DNA from: Trachelipus rathkii
Taxonomy: Eukaryota; Arthropoda; Malacostraca; Isopoda; Trachelipodidae
NCBI GenBank assembly: GCA_015478945.1
Contig: JABUQX010124373.1
Span: 1-23,467, forward strand
Length of the DNA: 23,467 bases
Reading direction: 5' to 3'
Made by a program: the position numbers and the translations under genes. Positions 1 through 9,830 of this stretch are shown here, in pieces. The stretch's first letter is position 1; each line of letters begins with the position of its first letter. Under the pieces are notes generated by a model that did no database searches, was not told the origin of the DNA, and saw nothing but the letters and a program-made list of their open reading frames with translations.

Positions 1-349
1 GAATAAAGGAGATTGCAACTGCAATAAAGATTAATAACACCTGCTTTTACCTTAGGCCTTTAATTGCAAAACTGTATGCCCATAAGAACACAATGAAGAA
101 TTGAGTTCTATATTCAATTTAAGTTACAACCTTTCTATTAAGAAGAAAAATATAAGAGTTCAATCCTATTTTAATAACTTATTGAAAAAAATGATTTAAT
201 AAAACTGCAACTGCTACAGAAAAATAAAGCGAGGTAGTACTTATATAGTAACCTGCTCAGAGAATCTGTCAGAAAAACAGTTGAAAACAATAATAATATA
301 ACAAATTAATTTAATGTAAAGAAGAGCAGAGATCTCTATTTTACAGAAA
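1..349. other. Unique sequence upstream of recognisable Gypsy pol
   Basis: No domain is recognisable in any frame. By position this stretch should hold the protease or the protease-RT linker of the decayed Gypsy element that becomes readable at 350. I see no protease active-site motif, primer-binding site or gag zinc knuckle. Gag and the 5' LTR would lie outside the window. Confidence 0.4.
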
Positions 350-409
350 CCTGAGCATTTAGAAGAACTTATGGATTTGTTAATGGAATACAAGGACGTA
401 TTCTTATAA
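350..409 (+). pseudogene. Gypsy pol fragment: linker before reverse transcriptase
   Basis: One frame reads PEHLEELMDLLMEYKDVFL and then a TAA stop at 407-409. The pattern of a short helix ending in YxDVF is typical of the segment between protease and the RT fingers in Ty3/Gypsy polyproteins, where the cell-type retroelement begins its RT domain. The matching next segment (around 430-560) has slipped into other frames. It is interpreted as part of the element at 350-3748, not as an independent gene. Confidence 0.6.
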
Positions 410-569
410 ATACTTGACTATTTTTATTGACGTCCCCATACAGAAGTTTGAAATAGACTTACCCCAGATGCTCCAAAGACATCTTTAGAAAACAGATCGT
501 CTCCCCACATCCTACCTGGAGACATGAATATCTACAGATCCAAGCTGTTAAAGAAAGATTATAGTTTAA

Positions 570-960
570 GCTGCTATTCCCATCGTCACCTCCATTAGGT
601 AGTGGCTAAAAAGAATTCAAATAACCAAGATTCTGTATAGACTATAGGATTAAAACTCTTTTTAGAGTCGCCAGAGTGTACGCCACTGCCCTCACATAGA
701 CGAAAGTATCTTCTCCCAGAGGCAGTACGATTTTACTACTGTCGATTTAATCGACGATTACGCATTCCTCGAAGTCGATGAGAAAAACAAAAGTAAATGC
801 TCCGACAAGAAAGGATTCTATTCGCCAACCCAGATTAATTATTTGCACCGAAAGCCCAATACCAGCTAGGACTAATGCATAGTGCGCGTTGAACCATTTA
901 TTAACCTATTGCCCAAGGTATTTAGCATAATGATTCTTAAATCATGGTAAAATTAAGCAA
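570..960 (+). pseudogene. Gypsy reverse transcriptase remnant
   Basis: RT would copy the element's RNA into DNA inside virus-like particles. Two RT blocks are readable. At 628-651 one frame gives RFCIDYRI, the fingers/palm motif usually written RxCVDYRxLN, with a stop directly upstream. After a frame change, 690-~835 reads continuously and includes PHIDES, then DFTTVDLIDDY at 729-761, which corresponds to the 'F(S/T)TxDLxxGY' block carrying the first catalytic aspartate, then EVDEKNKSK and GFYSPT. The following PFG...NAP...FQ region and the catalytic YxDD box are not recognisable, being eroded or scattered over frames. Without the YxDD box the remnant cannot be active. Confidence 0.8.
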
Positions 961-1243
961 ACATTTGGTGAAACTAAGGAAGTTTTTACTGATCGTTAGA
1001 GAAAACAAATTAAAGAGTTAAATCTGACTTAAAGTCACTTTTTACCAAACCTCAGTGTACACTTAGGATTGAGATCAGGCAAAGAGACGGGAATTTCCCA
1101 GATCCAGCAACGATAGGAATCGATGAAGAGTTTCGTACATCCTCCAACCAAGTGTTTTAAAAGAAACACAATCCTTAAGCGATTTTCCTCTACTTTCGCA
1201 TTTAATTAGTGACTTCCACAAAATCGAACCATTATCAAACTAA

Positions 1244-1650
1244 TTAAAAAAGAATGTTAAGTTCGAAATGGGGAAAGACACCAAAAAAGCATTAGCTCTT
1301 AATAAAATATTGCTTTCTCAACCCAGTTAACCTTTTCAGATTCATTCCAAGCCATCTTTATAGGACCAGATGCCTGACTACGAATAGAGGAGTACTTTAC
1401 CAAATGTCGACGATGGCAAAGAAAAACCATTGTCCTTTTCCACAGAGTGTTAGAGCAGTCGAACAAACTATATATTAAGAAAAGAAAAGTCTTGCTGTTC
1501 TTTTCACTACAGAAGTTTAAAAATACGCTTGGCTCTATCCAATCACCCATACTAACTGATAACCACACTCTCGCTACTCCCCGAATAAGTCAGCAGACTG
1601 GAAGGTGGCCGATGAATTTCAGTTGTCAAGAGTTTTTCACCAACTATTAA
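1244..1650 (+). pseudogene. Gypsy RT connection and RNase H remnant
   Basis: RNase H removes the RNA strand during reverse transcription. At 1244-1315 a frame reads LKKNVKFEMGKD...KKALAL, matching the Gypsy 'LLKK..KFxW...AFxxLK' tether. After frame changes, 1447-1650 is an open frame of 67 residues containing YIKKRKVL (family TEKE block), FSLQKFKNTLG (family 'A..KFRHYLLG' helix), LTDNHTLAT (family 'TDHxxL' block with a catalytic Asp) and TGRWPMNF (family 'TGRxxRWxMxLxEF'). The intervening segment at 1316-1446 carries a DxSxxA-like block spread over several frames. The glutamate expected in TEKE is replaced by lysine. This is the most readable segment of the element. Confidence 0.8.
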
Positions 1651-2124
1651 GTACTAAGACAGGTATTTAAGACACATGTATTACCGCCAATTTTAGTAGC
1701 ATCAGCAACAAGCTCCAAACGTTTATTTCTTTAAAGGAGGAAAGAAACCGGTGCTACCACAGAATTACATTTTTTTTAACGAAGAAAATTTTAATCCTAC
1801 CAAGAAATTTGCCCTAGATTAAAAGAACTAGGAGAAGTGGCCTAAAGAAAACCCTAAGACTTATCCACACATATTTGTCATAAGAAATGTTACATGCAAA
1901 TAAGTAAGAACGCTATTAAACAATACCAGATAGCATGATTACTCATTATAATCAGCATTCTGTCACTTAAAGTGGCATGGAGAGGACAGCACAACGGAGC
2001 CGACTACGGTAAAAAGCCAACTGTCCGCGCCACGACCGAGCGCGACATACAAACAAAAAACGAGTTAGAGAAAGATTACCTTTTCCTCATCTAAGTTAAA
2101 GTAGTAAAGGATACTGCTTCCCTA
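1651..2124 (+). pseudogene. Gypsy RNase H to integrase interval, heavily decayed
   Basis: By position this stretch should contain the spacer after RNase H and the HHCC zinc-binding N-terminus of integrase. I cannot identify the H-H-C-C residues with confidence. Around 1938-2045 there is a patch with locally higher GC that could be its remainder. No alternative gene is visible. Confidence 0.4.
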
Positions 2125-2367
2125 GTGCGTTCTTCTAAGGTTAAAGTCCTAGATCCTCCCAAAAACAGAAATCAACAGTATGCCTTTCCTTATACTCTGT
2201 TTCTAGAGGTACACGTGATAGTTATAGAAAACTTCCATATGTTCAATTCAGGCCAAACACATCTCCTCTCTCAGCAGACAGTTTCTGACCATAAACCTGC
2301 GATTTCAGTTCGCCTGATAAACAAGATACATGCCAAGAGATTCTGCTGCAGCTCAAGCAAAGAATAA
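2125..2367 (+). pseudogene. Gypsy integrase catalytic core remnant, first part
   Basis: Integrase would insert the cDNA into the host chromosome. The open frame of 80 residues starts at a GTG, so the start is a convention and not a real initiator. It includes VLDPPKNRNQQYAF, which aligns with the 'DxxGPLPxTxxGNxYxL' block of the DDE core with its first catalytic Asp at the start. It continues with LFLEVHVIVI (family 'DxFSRYxxxxP' strand) and later VSDHKPA...LINKIH, matching the 'SDxGxxFxSxxxxxxxxxL' block with the second catalytic Asp. The frame then hits TAA at 2365-2367. Its neighbours on both sides are the other decayed pol domains. Confidence 0.75.
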
Positions 2368-2474
2368 TATGTCGCATCGAGCCCATAAATACATAGCTTC
2401 CTAAATGCCCCAGTAATTTACCTCAGCTGCCTTTCAAAGAGCATGTAAAGCTGAGGATAAATAAAGGTTACACT

Positions 2475-2670
2475 GATTCTCCCTATAAACCAAGCCAAAA
2501 TGGGAGTGAACAGATGATGCGAGTATCGAAAATTTCCTCCCGTTCATGTTGTAAAAACAATCACAGGAGATTGGTCAAGAATACTTACTTTGCCAAATAC
2601 AATAATACATCGTATAATCGATCAATTGGATCATCTCCACACTTCGTCCGCATGGATACATAAAGAGACT
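2475..2670 (+). pseudogene. Gypsy integrase core remnant, third catalytic block
   Basis: At 2475-2519 one frame reads DSPYKPSQNGSEQMM. This corresponds to the 'SxYHPQSNGxxER' block of retroelement integrases, in which the third catalytic residue is the Glu after NG. A frame change follows. VKTITGDWSRILTLPNT (2551-2601) and then NTSYNRSIGSSPHFV (2604-2648) match the helix and the 'YNxxxHxSTGxSPxxLxxG' block that follow the catalytic Glu in Ty3/Gypsy integrases. Two frames are used within about 150 bases, consistent with frameshifting decay. Confidence 0.78.
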
Positions 2671-2751
2671 TCCCTACGAGATGCCTGACTATTTCTCTCC
2701 ATTTACAAATTAATTTGATAAAAAGAAATGCATTTCAGATAGGTGTTTGCA

Positions 2752-2912
2752 GTGGAAAGAATGGAAGCAATAAGAGACTTAGCTAGAGAAAGTCTAGAAA
2801 AAGAAAACCTAAGCATCCAAAGCAGCACAAACAGCCACACAAGAGACTAAAGTAGGCGATTATGTTTTTGTGAATGCTGTAAAAAAACCAGAACAAAGTT
2901 CTATTGAACAAT
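2752..2912 (+). pseudogene. Gypsy integrase C-terminal region remnant
   Basis: A hydrophilic helix-like stretch (LARESLEKENLSIQSS, about 2779-2826) leads to TKVGDYVFVNAVKKPEQ at about 2846-2896 after a frame change. The 'KVGDxVxV' strand is characteristic of the SH3-like fold at the C-terminus of Ty3/Gypsy integrases, just before the GPY/F motif. The frame ends with TAA at 2909-2911. No GPY/F motif is visible immediately downstream. Confidence 0.7.
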
Positions 2913-2971
2913 AAGATTGAAGACCTTTATTGTGAATCAAAAAAAAGAGCCAAGATAAGTTATGCCTTCGT

Positions 2972-3319
2972 GTGTTAAATCAAACGAAAATGATCGGTTC
3001 ACCGATGGGAATGTTAATCAGGTTATTCCGTAGAAAAGATTTAAGATCTTCATTCTCTTTTATAATGAGAATTGGAATCTATGCCTTTCAAAACACTTGG
3101 ATTCCCCAAAATATACAACAGAAAGAAAGAACAAGAATGGAACCTGAAGAAATAGATCGACAGGAAAATGATCAAGAATCTCCAACCACTTCTTCGTGGA
3201 TTCCCCTAATTTTTATGACGAACCGTTATAAAAAAAAATCAACAACAAGAACAACAGAATCAGTAGTAGAAACACAATCTTGTAACCAAATAAATACCAA
3301 TACTCCTTCAAGGAAGTAA
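2972..3319 (+). pseudogene. Open frame in the post-integrase tail of the Gypsy element
   Basis: This 115-codon open frame is the longest in the window and ends with TAA at 3317-3319. The nominal start is TTG rather than ATG. The first ~50 residues are mixed and basic. The remainder is polar and rich in E, Q, T, S, N and K (for example EPEEIDRQENDQES and TTRTTESVVETQ) and is probably disordered. I do not recognise a domain. Its position between the KVGDYVFV strand and the charged tail ending at 3748 suggests it is the end of pol in one of the surviving frames. An env-like third ORF is an alternative, but I see no signal peptide, cysteine pattern or membrane anchor. Confidence 0.45.
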
Positions 3320-3541
3320 ATGTGAATTCTACTCCCAAAAACAAGAAATCAGTAAGGATGGAAGTAGGACCTCATCTATCAACAATCAACAAGATTCATA
3401 TATTTCAACAGTTCTGTAAACCATGAATGAACAGCCTGCACTGCAGAATACAAGAGCGATACTTTGGTGACACCACGTTGCAGATAACTGTAGGAAACAG
3501 TGCAAGTTCCGACTGAAAACCTTCCAAAGATGATGAGGTAA

Positions 3542-3748
3542 AACCTCCAGAAGATTTATGGATTTATTCAACATCTGAAGGCACAAGAGATGATAGAAAA
3601 GAAAATCCGTCGTATAGACCTCACCAGCAATTCAGAGGTCCGAGATGTGGAACCGAGGGTTACAAGGAGTCAAACAAGGCAAAGAAAGCATGAATCTCCT
3701 CCACCTCTACCACCAAAACTGATACAAACATACAAAGAGTCGTCCTGA
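3542..3748 (+). pseudogene. Charged, proline-rich C-terminal tail of the Gypsy pol
   Basis: A 68-codon open stretch without a convincing start runs to TGA at 3746-3748. It begins with a helical segment (IYGFIQHLKAQEMIEKKIR) and continues with VRDVEPRVTRSQTRQRKH, ending ESPPPLPPKLIQTYKESS. Basic 'RxTRSxxR' tails with proline clusters are common at the C-termini of Gypsy polyproteins. It sits 3' of the integrase remnant on the same strand, so I treat it as the end of pol. No catalytic function is expected. Confidence 0.5.
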
Positions 3749-4270
3749 ACCAGAGTAAAGAGACCTCCCATTTTTGCCATTAGAGATTGACTAGAAGAGG
3801 AAATAGGCTCCACTACTGTATCCTAGCAGTTATACTTTCCTTCATGTCCTTATAGACGACATCCTCCACCAGGCTACTCACTCAAAATGGCAGTTTTCTC
3901 ATGCAAGTCCCAGATTCCATGATACATTCTATCATCGAACACAACAATGACTCTTTATCATCAGGTTACTGTTAAGTAGACAGAACAGTGCGACGAATTC
4001 GGGAAAAATATTTCCCTTTTTTTGTAGGAAAAGTCTTTTCTTTTGAAACTAAAAAACCCATAAAAGAAAATAGAAAATTCATTTATAAACCTGTATACTT
4101 TTAATTTTTATTGATTACATATTTTATTATTATGTTTATTTTAAAAAAAAAACAAAATAAAACATGAAAAAATATTTCGTTTTATATTAGAATAATAAAA
4201 AGTAAATCAGAATTTCATATTTTTCAACTATTTAAGAATTTTAAATAATTTTAATTCAGAATTACCATGC
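3749..4270. other. AT-rich 3' flank of the Gypsy element, possible LTR remains
   Basis: No gene is recognisable. Sequence composition shifts sharply to AT-rich at about 4020, which may mark the end of the element or the start of a degraded 3' LTR. No matching 5' LTR is in the window, so a boundary cannot be assigned. A purine-rich stretch suitable as a polypurine tract is not distinctive in this AT-rich setting. Confidence 0.3.
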
Positions 4271-4398
4271 TATACAATCAGCTTTTCTTAATATTAATAG
4301 CCTATGCCTATATAATCACTTTTCTTAAATTAATAGCCTATGTAATAATCAGCTTTCTAAATTAATTAGCCTTCATATAATCAGCTTTTATTAATATA
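4271..4398. repeat. Short minisatellite, four copies of a 33-38 base unit
   Basis: Four imperfect tandem copies begin at 4271, 4309, 4343 and 4376, with spacings of 38, 34 and 33. Each begins near TATAATCAGCTTT, and the first three end near TAATAGCCTATG. Copies differ by small insertions and deletions. No coding potential. Confidence 0.75.
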
Positions 4399-7014
4399 AA
4401 AACTTTCAGAAAGGGAAAAAAAAGAGTTTTAAGTTTCCCTTAAAGCTCTTAATTAATTTATAAATTTTACCTTTTAACATTATATCTTAGCCAAAAATGC
4501 AAACCTATGCAAAAGCTGACCTACTTTATGAAGTTCACCGAGTTTACTTATCAGAACGATCTTATCCAAAACTTACTGCATTAAAAAATTATAATCATAA
4601 AAGGATAAAATATTCAATCTTAAATATTTAAATTAATGTAATTCTAGTATAAATAGATAACTTTAAAAAGAATTTAATACATTAATTAATATTTAACTTA
4701 TGAAACAACCAGTTATTTATTAAATCAAGTAATAATCATTAGACTAAAATGGAAATGTTACATCCAGCATTTGCATTACTTTACCTGCAGTCTTATCCAT
4801 CTCCACTAACATTAATGAAGAAACCAAGATACTGCCATTCACTTTTTATCACTCCGTGAAGTAAATTTATTGAGGATATCTTACTGATTTATCTTTAAGA
4901 ATGCCCACAGAAATTAAACTACTAGTTTAACCACTAACATTATAGATACTTTAAGAGATTAAATGTACCTGCGTTTAATAGATAATTATTAATATTCCAG
5001 TAAACTAAGAGCACCAATAAATTTCAATCTTAAAATTTAGTTAGAAATATCCCTTAAATTAACTGAAATTAAAAGCTTACCATCTGGATTCACTCCCAAA
5101 CTAAATATAAAAGAGCTGCTTTCGAATTGAGGAGATATATTTTTAAATATTCATTGGAGTGCTATAGATAAACCTCTGCACTTTTCAGCAAAAGATAAAT
5201 ATTAAGGAAACTGCGAGTACCAAATTTATTAGTTAATGAAAATTAAAAAGAAATTAAAGTCAAATACCCAACATTATCCAGAATTCAAATTTAACCTACA
5301 AAAATATTGCGAATTTCAAAACAGGATCACTTGCAACCCAACATACTTACCCAGTTGGGAAGTCGTAATAAATCATTACTTACTAGTTGAACATTCAATT
5401 AACAGTATACAATCATACTCTCAATTAGTGATCACTCAATACGCAATAGAAGACAGACTTAACTAATGATCAAACTTTATTCACCCATCCTTTTGTTACT
5501 ATCTATACTAGAAATGAGGCAAACCATTTAAAAAATAGCTTTTCTATTACCTCTTAAATTTAAACCATACCTATTCTATTTCCATTTAAGTACTTATGAC
5601 CTCTGACCCTTTGGTCATTACAGTAATTGGAGTTATAATTCAATGAGAAATTATTTCACTACAAGTAATTCGCGTCCCACACATTTCATTCCTTTTAATG
5701 AAACGTCCGTTCGAATAATTTAAAATATACCGAACAAATATCTTCTAATTATGTCAAAGCAAGATTACTTATTGCGAAATTCGGTCACCATTAAAGTCGT
5801 AAAACAAGGGGCAACAGCAGTTCCTCAATCACAACCTTTTACATCCATGATGACAAAACATGACTGCTATCGCTTACCTAGTAACAATACTACTGAAATT
5901 TCTTCGTCTTGCCCTTATAACTATATTTTAAATCAAAAAAACCCTTCACAGTAACCTCGGACATTTCACTATTATATCTTTGGCAGAAAAAATTAGAGCT
6001 TCCATATCCGAAAACCCCATTCAGTACACATATGAATAATTTTATTTGTCAATATTCCTCACGGTGTACTCATTATCCTCTGTAATCACAATTTAAAAAC
6101 CCCATTCATTTAGAGAAAAAATATTCATTACTTCATTAAGCCCCAAGTTATAAATTTTGTTTAATTTTTTAACTCATGTTGCTTTCCAAATATCTCTTCA
6201 GCATTGTTTCCCAAAATTTCAAATCATTAAAAAAAAATGTTCAGTGGAATAAAGAACTAGACAGATAATAATACCATCACCCATTAAGCTCCTTATCTTC
6301 TCAATTTGAAATTAATGCCCATATATCGTGGAGGAACAACTAGTGTTATTTATCATTCATCATAGATTATTTATTGACTGGTCTGAGAAGAAGCATGGTA
6401 GAAAATGTTGAAAGACATTAAAATCAACAAACCCAAGATATATCCATCTGACATAACATACCATTCCAACCTTCCATTAGAGTAACCAATTCAAAGTTCC
6501 CATCAGAACCAACATTCTGAAACTTGAACCCTTGTACAACCTCCCATAAGAAGTGTAGGACAATCATAATACCCAAACCTCCTATGCCACCACCTTTTAC
6601 ATACAGACCATCTACTTCACAAGAAAGTAGACAGTATATTCTAATCGATGTAAACTAGACTAATATCCTTTCTGAATTTCTAATTTTGAATTATAAGTTT
6701 GCTAACATGGATTAAAATCTCTTATGAATTTTAATTTTTGAAGGCAGAGTCCCAACATCAATATACTTTCACAATATATGAAATCAAGAAACTAGTTTAT
6801 ATATTAAAAACCTTATAATTCGAAAACAAACTTTTTCGGAATCACAACTTCTCAAGCTCAGTTACACCTTCAACATTTTCTGTAACACTAACTTTTTCTC
6901 TTCCCATCTTGTGTATCTATCTGAAGTGTGACACTTCTTTAACTTTTGGATCGTAAAAACTGGAGCCAAGATTTCGAATTAACGGAATAGAATTCCTCCA
7001 ATCTGGTAATATAT
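4399..7014. other. AT-rich unique DNA, no supported gene
   Basis: I read all frames through this 2.6 kb and recognise no protein family, RNA gene or transposon end. Open frames at 5236-5466 (76 codons) and 5751-5954 (67 codons) show no domain, signal peptide or membrane segment. Each is isolated in DNA of the same composition, so I consider them chance. Short poly-A runs and local palindromes are present but not beyond expectation for AT-rich DNA. Confidence 0.5.
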
Positions 7015-7060
7015 CTATTCCTAATCCATTCCTAAATCCATTCCTAAATCCATCCTAATC
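7015..7060. repeat. Minisatellite of a 12-base unit (ATTCCTAAATCC)
   Basis: About four tandem units of ATTCCTAAATCC occur, with the first and last copies each missing one or two bases. This is a small simple repeat with no link to a gene. Confidence 0.8.
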
Positions 7061-7117
7061 TAGGAATCCATCTGATTTTAAATCCTACATTGTTCAATAA
7101 AATCCATTTTAGACTTC

Positions 7118-7345
7118 ACTTCAGGAGTATAAAAATGGCGAATTTGGCAAGCAAAAGTTCATGAGTACACGAAGAGCGATTTTGGTTAGCGGAGGTTCAG
7201 GAGTAAAATGGAAGTGATTCGGGATATCGGAGGTTTAAAAGGAGATAATAAAAAAGACATGTTCCGCTTTGCCTATACTGCTCTAGATAACAGCTAAATA
7301 ATAGCGCTAGGGATTGTTGTTAGAGGCGCGAAAAAATTAACATCT
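7118..7345. other. Slightly GC-richer patch with a direct repeat
   Basis: This patch has more G and C than its surroundings. It contains a direct repeat: TTCAGGAGTATAAAAATGG at 7120-7138 and TTCAGGAGTAAAATGG from 7196. One plus-strand frame stays open for about 35 codons across the first copy (…EYKNGEFGKQKF…) but has no recognisable domain. It may be a fragment of a mobile element or of an old exon. Identity unknown. Confidence 0.35.
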
Positions 7346-8279
7346 AAAGTTACGTGAAAGTGAAAACATTATTAATATTACAATTATTATGTTTATATTC
7401 GTAGTAACTATATAATATATATATCAATCCTAAATCCCCGAGAAGAAGAAAAACTTCTCTTTTCTTCCCCATAATGTATAAAATTAAATTATAAAAAAGA
7501 CAGTGGCAAGAGATTAATTAGTGATATGAGCCAAAATCACCTGCTCACCCTCCATTGTACCTCACATGGATTGCATTGTGCACTTACATTAATACTTTGA
7601 AAATTAAACACAACAAAAGGAGTATAAAAGAACGATAAAATTAACTAATAATAATAATAGTAACTAATAAATAATAAAATAATCAAATGACACTGACCTG
7701 ATCTGATCAAGAACTAAGCTTGAACTACGATATGTAATAAAATTATGATAAAGTATATTTAATGAAACATTTTAGCCATTCTGCGGATAAATAGTGTTGT
7801 TGGTTTGATTTTGAAAAACCCCAAAACCAATGAAATATATTTGATAATTAATATTTATTTATTCATATTTTTTAAAAGTTTTACTATTAACTCAATTACT
7901 TTTTTTAATAACAAATAAGAGTTATTAAGATTGAGATCTTTATTATTCTCAATCCGACTATAAATTAAAAATCTGTCTATGAATATTCGTCTATATTTGG
8001 ATCTTGGCGACACCGATTATAAAATACTTGTTATCTCAATCCTCAGATGTTGAGACTAGCAAACAGTGAACTTGCCGGTTCATCTACTTTATCCGAATTT
8101 CCGTAGTTTCTTCATATAGTTTTTTGAAGCAGTCTTTCAGACCTATTTTTTCAATACTTTCGTGTTTGGAAAATATTTAGATGAAAAAAAATCCTTAAGA
8201 ATTGAACGCGTTTAGTATCCCTGCTATGTTCTAATGTAGTAGTGGAGATGGTACCCCAACAAGAAACACCACCATATGA
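7346..8279. other. AT-rich unique DNA, no supported gene
   Basis: No open frame, RNA gene or repeat beyond short AAT/TAA tracts (about 7645-7685) is visible. The 7960-8250 portion is less AT-rich but shows stops in all frames. Confidence 0.5.
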
Positions 8280-8625
8280 CCATATAGTATATACATATAT
8301 TTATATATAGTCAACATTCACATATATATAATACCATATCTATAATTACTGCTTATACTACCAATATAGCTAAGCTATATACTATATATATAAATTATAT
8401 CCATATATATAATAATATATATATATAATATATAATATACGATATAAATATATATATACAAGTTATAAATAAAAATAATAACAAACCCTTTCACTATTAA
8501 ATAAGTTATATATAAATAATAATTATACATATAAACTAAACGATATTTAAATATAAAATATTACTATATAGTTACTAATGTATATATATACTATACTATA
8601 ATACTAAATACTTATATACTGCATT
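8280..8625. repeat. TA-rich low-complexity tract
   Basis: The stretch is almost entirely alternating TA with short interruptions. Many short palindromes arise automatically from the TA alternation. No gene. Confidence 0.85.
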
Positions 8626-8840
8626 CGTTCGAAAGCGGGGCCGGGGGGTGGAACAGCTGTTAAACAAGCCTACTCAAATCTCAAAAATCGATTTCTTTTT
8701 AAATGGAGCTGATAACGATTTTTGCCGCAGTTATGATGTACATTAAAAAAAGTAACAGTAGCAATGGACATATAGCGGCAACTCCTCTTATTTGCCGGCC
8801 AGCGACTCTAGTAGCAGTCCATTTTTTTCTAAAAAAAAAA
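8626..8840. other. GC-containing unique island between TA tracts
   Basis: This island begins with a short G-rich run (GGGGCCGGGGGGTGG at 8637-8651) and holds a small hairpin whose arms CGGCAA and TTGCCG surround about ten bases (about 8777-8800). It ends in T- and A-runs near 8820-8840. No coding frame or RNA family is recognised. It could be a fragment of a transposon. Confidence 0.35.
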
Positions 8841-9420
8841 ACCCCAATTAAAAAAAAATTTAACAAGAATAATAAAATATAATAATAAATTAATAATATA
8901 ATTAAACTAATTAATTAATTTTATTGCTAACTTGATCTCCTCATACCAACTTATTAATTATAATTCAAAAAAATCACTGACACTATTCTTCAGATCAGAG
9001 TTCTGCAGACCTCGCTTGAGTCTAGTCTTCTAGGTCTACTTACAAATCTGCTCGTAACAAGTTGATTTTTTCTGTTATAGTGGATCGATCTGCTGAATTA
9101 GCAATAATACGTCTTTTCATATATTTATTAAAATATTAACCTATTACAGGTATTATAGCTTTGATAAAAATTTGGTATTTTATAATTTTAGACAGTACAA
9201 TATATGCAGTTCGTTGATGACCCTCGTTAAGTTTCATTAAAAATTGCAAATTCTTTCCTGGAGGTTGTTAGCCATATGTAAAATTTAAACATGTAAGAAT
9301 ATCTGGCAACTACAGCGGAGATTATATGAAACCCATACCAAAAAGGAAGACAAGATTTGAATCTTATAATAAAAGTTAACGTACAAAAAATCATAAATTC
9401 AAACTGATCATAATTCACCT
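8841..9420. other. AT-rich unique DNA, no supported gene
   Basis: The minus strand has a 63-codon open frame at 9227-9418 rich in F, Y and I. Its composition mirrors the AT-rich DNA and no family is recognisable, so I do not call it a gene. Nothing else is visible. Confidence 0.45.
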
Positions 9421-9720
9421 AAAGTATATGATATATAATAATATATATAAATCTTAATATCAATATAGATATTATAGATATAATATATAATAATAATATA
9501 CATTTATAATATGATATATAGATATATATAAATAATAGTATAATATAAATATATATATCCTTCAATAAATACGATAATAAATAATAATAATAAATAATAA
9601 TAAAATAAAATGAATAATAATAAAATAATAATAATAATAATAATAATAATTAATTAATAATTAACTAATAATAAAATATACAGAATAATATAAAAGAATA
9701 ATAATAATCAATAATAACAA
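9421..9720. repeat. TA-rich tract followed by an imperfect (AAT)n microsatellite
   Basis: Positions 9421-9565 are mainly TA. From about 9570 to 9720 the sequence is (AAT)n/(AATA)n with a nearly pure AAT run around 9624-9650 and TTAATTAA-type interruptions. No gene. Confidence 0.85.
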
Positions 9721-9830
9721 TAATTTATGCTACTATTTTGATTTATGTTACTGAAGCCATACTATTATTCTATAAAATACACTTTTCAGCCTATTTCTCA
9801 ATTTGGTTGTGACTTTTCATCCACAAACTG

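Larger units (their letters stand above)
350..3748 (+). mobile_element. Decayed Ty3/Gypsy-type LTR retrotransposon, pol region
   Basis: This is the pol region of a dead retrotransposon. Family-typical motifs occur in the canonical Ty3/Gypsy order on the plus strand: a pre-RT linker (from 350), reverse transcriptase (about 600-960), the RT-RNase H connection and RNase H (about 1244-1650), integrase core (about 2125-2660), integrase C-terminal region (about 2774-2912) and a long charged tail (to 3748). RT and RNase H preceding integrase is the Ty3/Gypsy order and argues against Ty1/Copia. The reading frame changes many times and stops are frequent, so no full-length protein can be made. Gag, protease and the 5' LTR are not seen. 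A 3' LTR cannot be confirmed because there is no second copy to compare. The clade within Gypsy is not determined. Some frameshifts might be sequencing errors, but the many substitution-type stops point to real decay. Confidence 0.85.

Noticed and set aside
1299..1568. Minus-strand 89-codon open frame
   Set aside because: It is antisense to the RNase H remnant, whose plus-strand motifs explain the sequence.
3386..3586. Minus-strand 66-codon open frame
   Set aside because: It lies antisense to the Gypsy tail remnant and has no recognisable domain. It is a shadow frame.
3749..4270. A defined 3' LTR of the Gypsy element
   Set aside because: No partner LTR in the window and no clear TG…CA ends or polypurine tract, so boundaries cannot be supported.
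5236..5954. Two plus-strand open frames of 76 and 67 codons, considered as small genes
   Set aside because: They have no domain, no signal peptide and no supporting context. Length is within chance for the number of frames read.
8637..8651. Sequence GTTCGAAAGC beside a G-rich run as a tRNA T-arm
   Set aside because: The flanks do not form a T-stem and no A-box lies at the right distance.
9227..9418. Minus-strand 63-codon frame rich in F, Y and I, possible membrane protein
   Set aside because: Residue use follows the local AT-rich composition, with no motif or neighbour.
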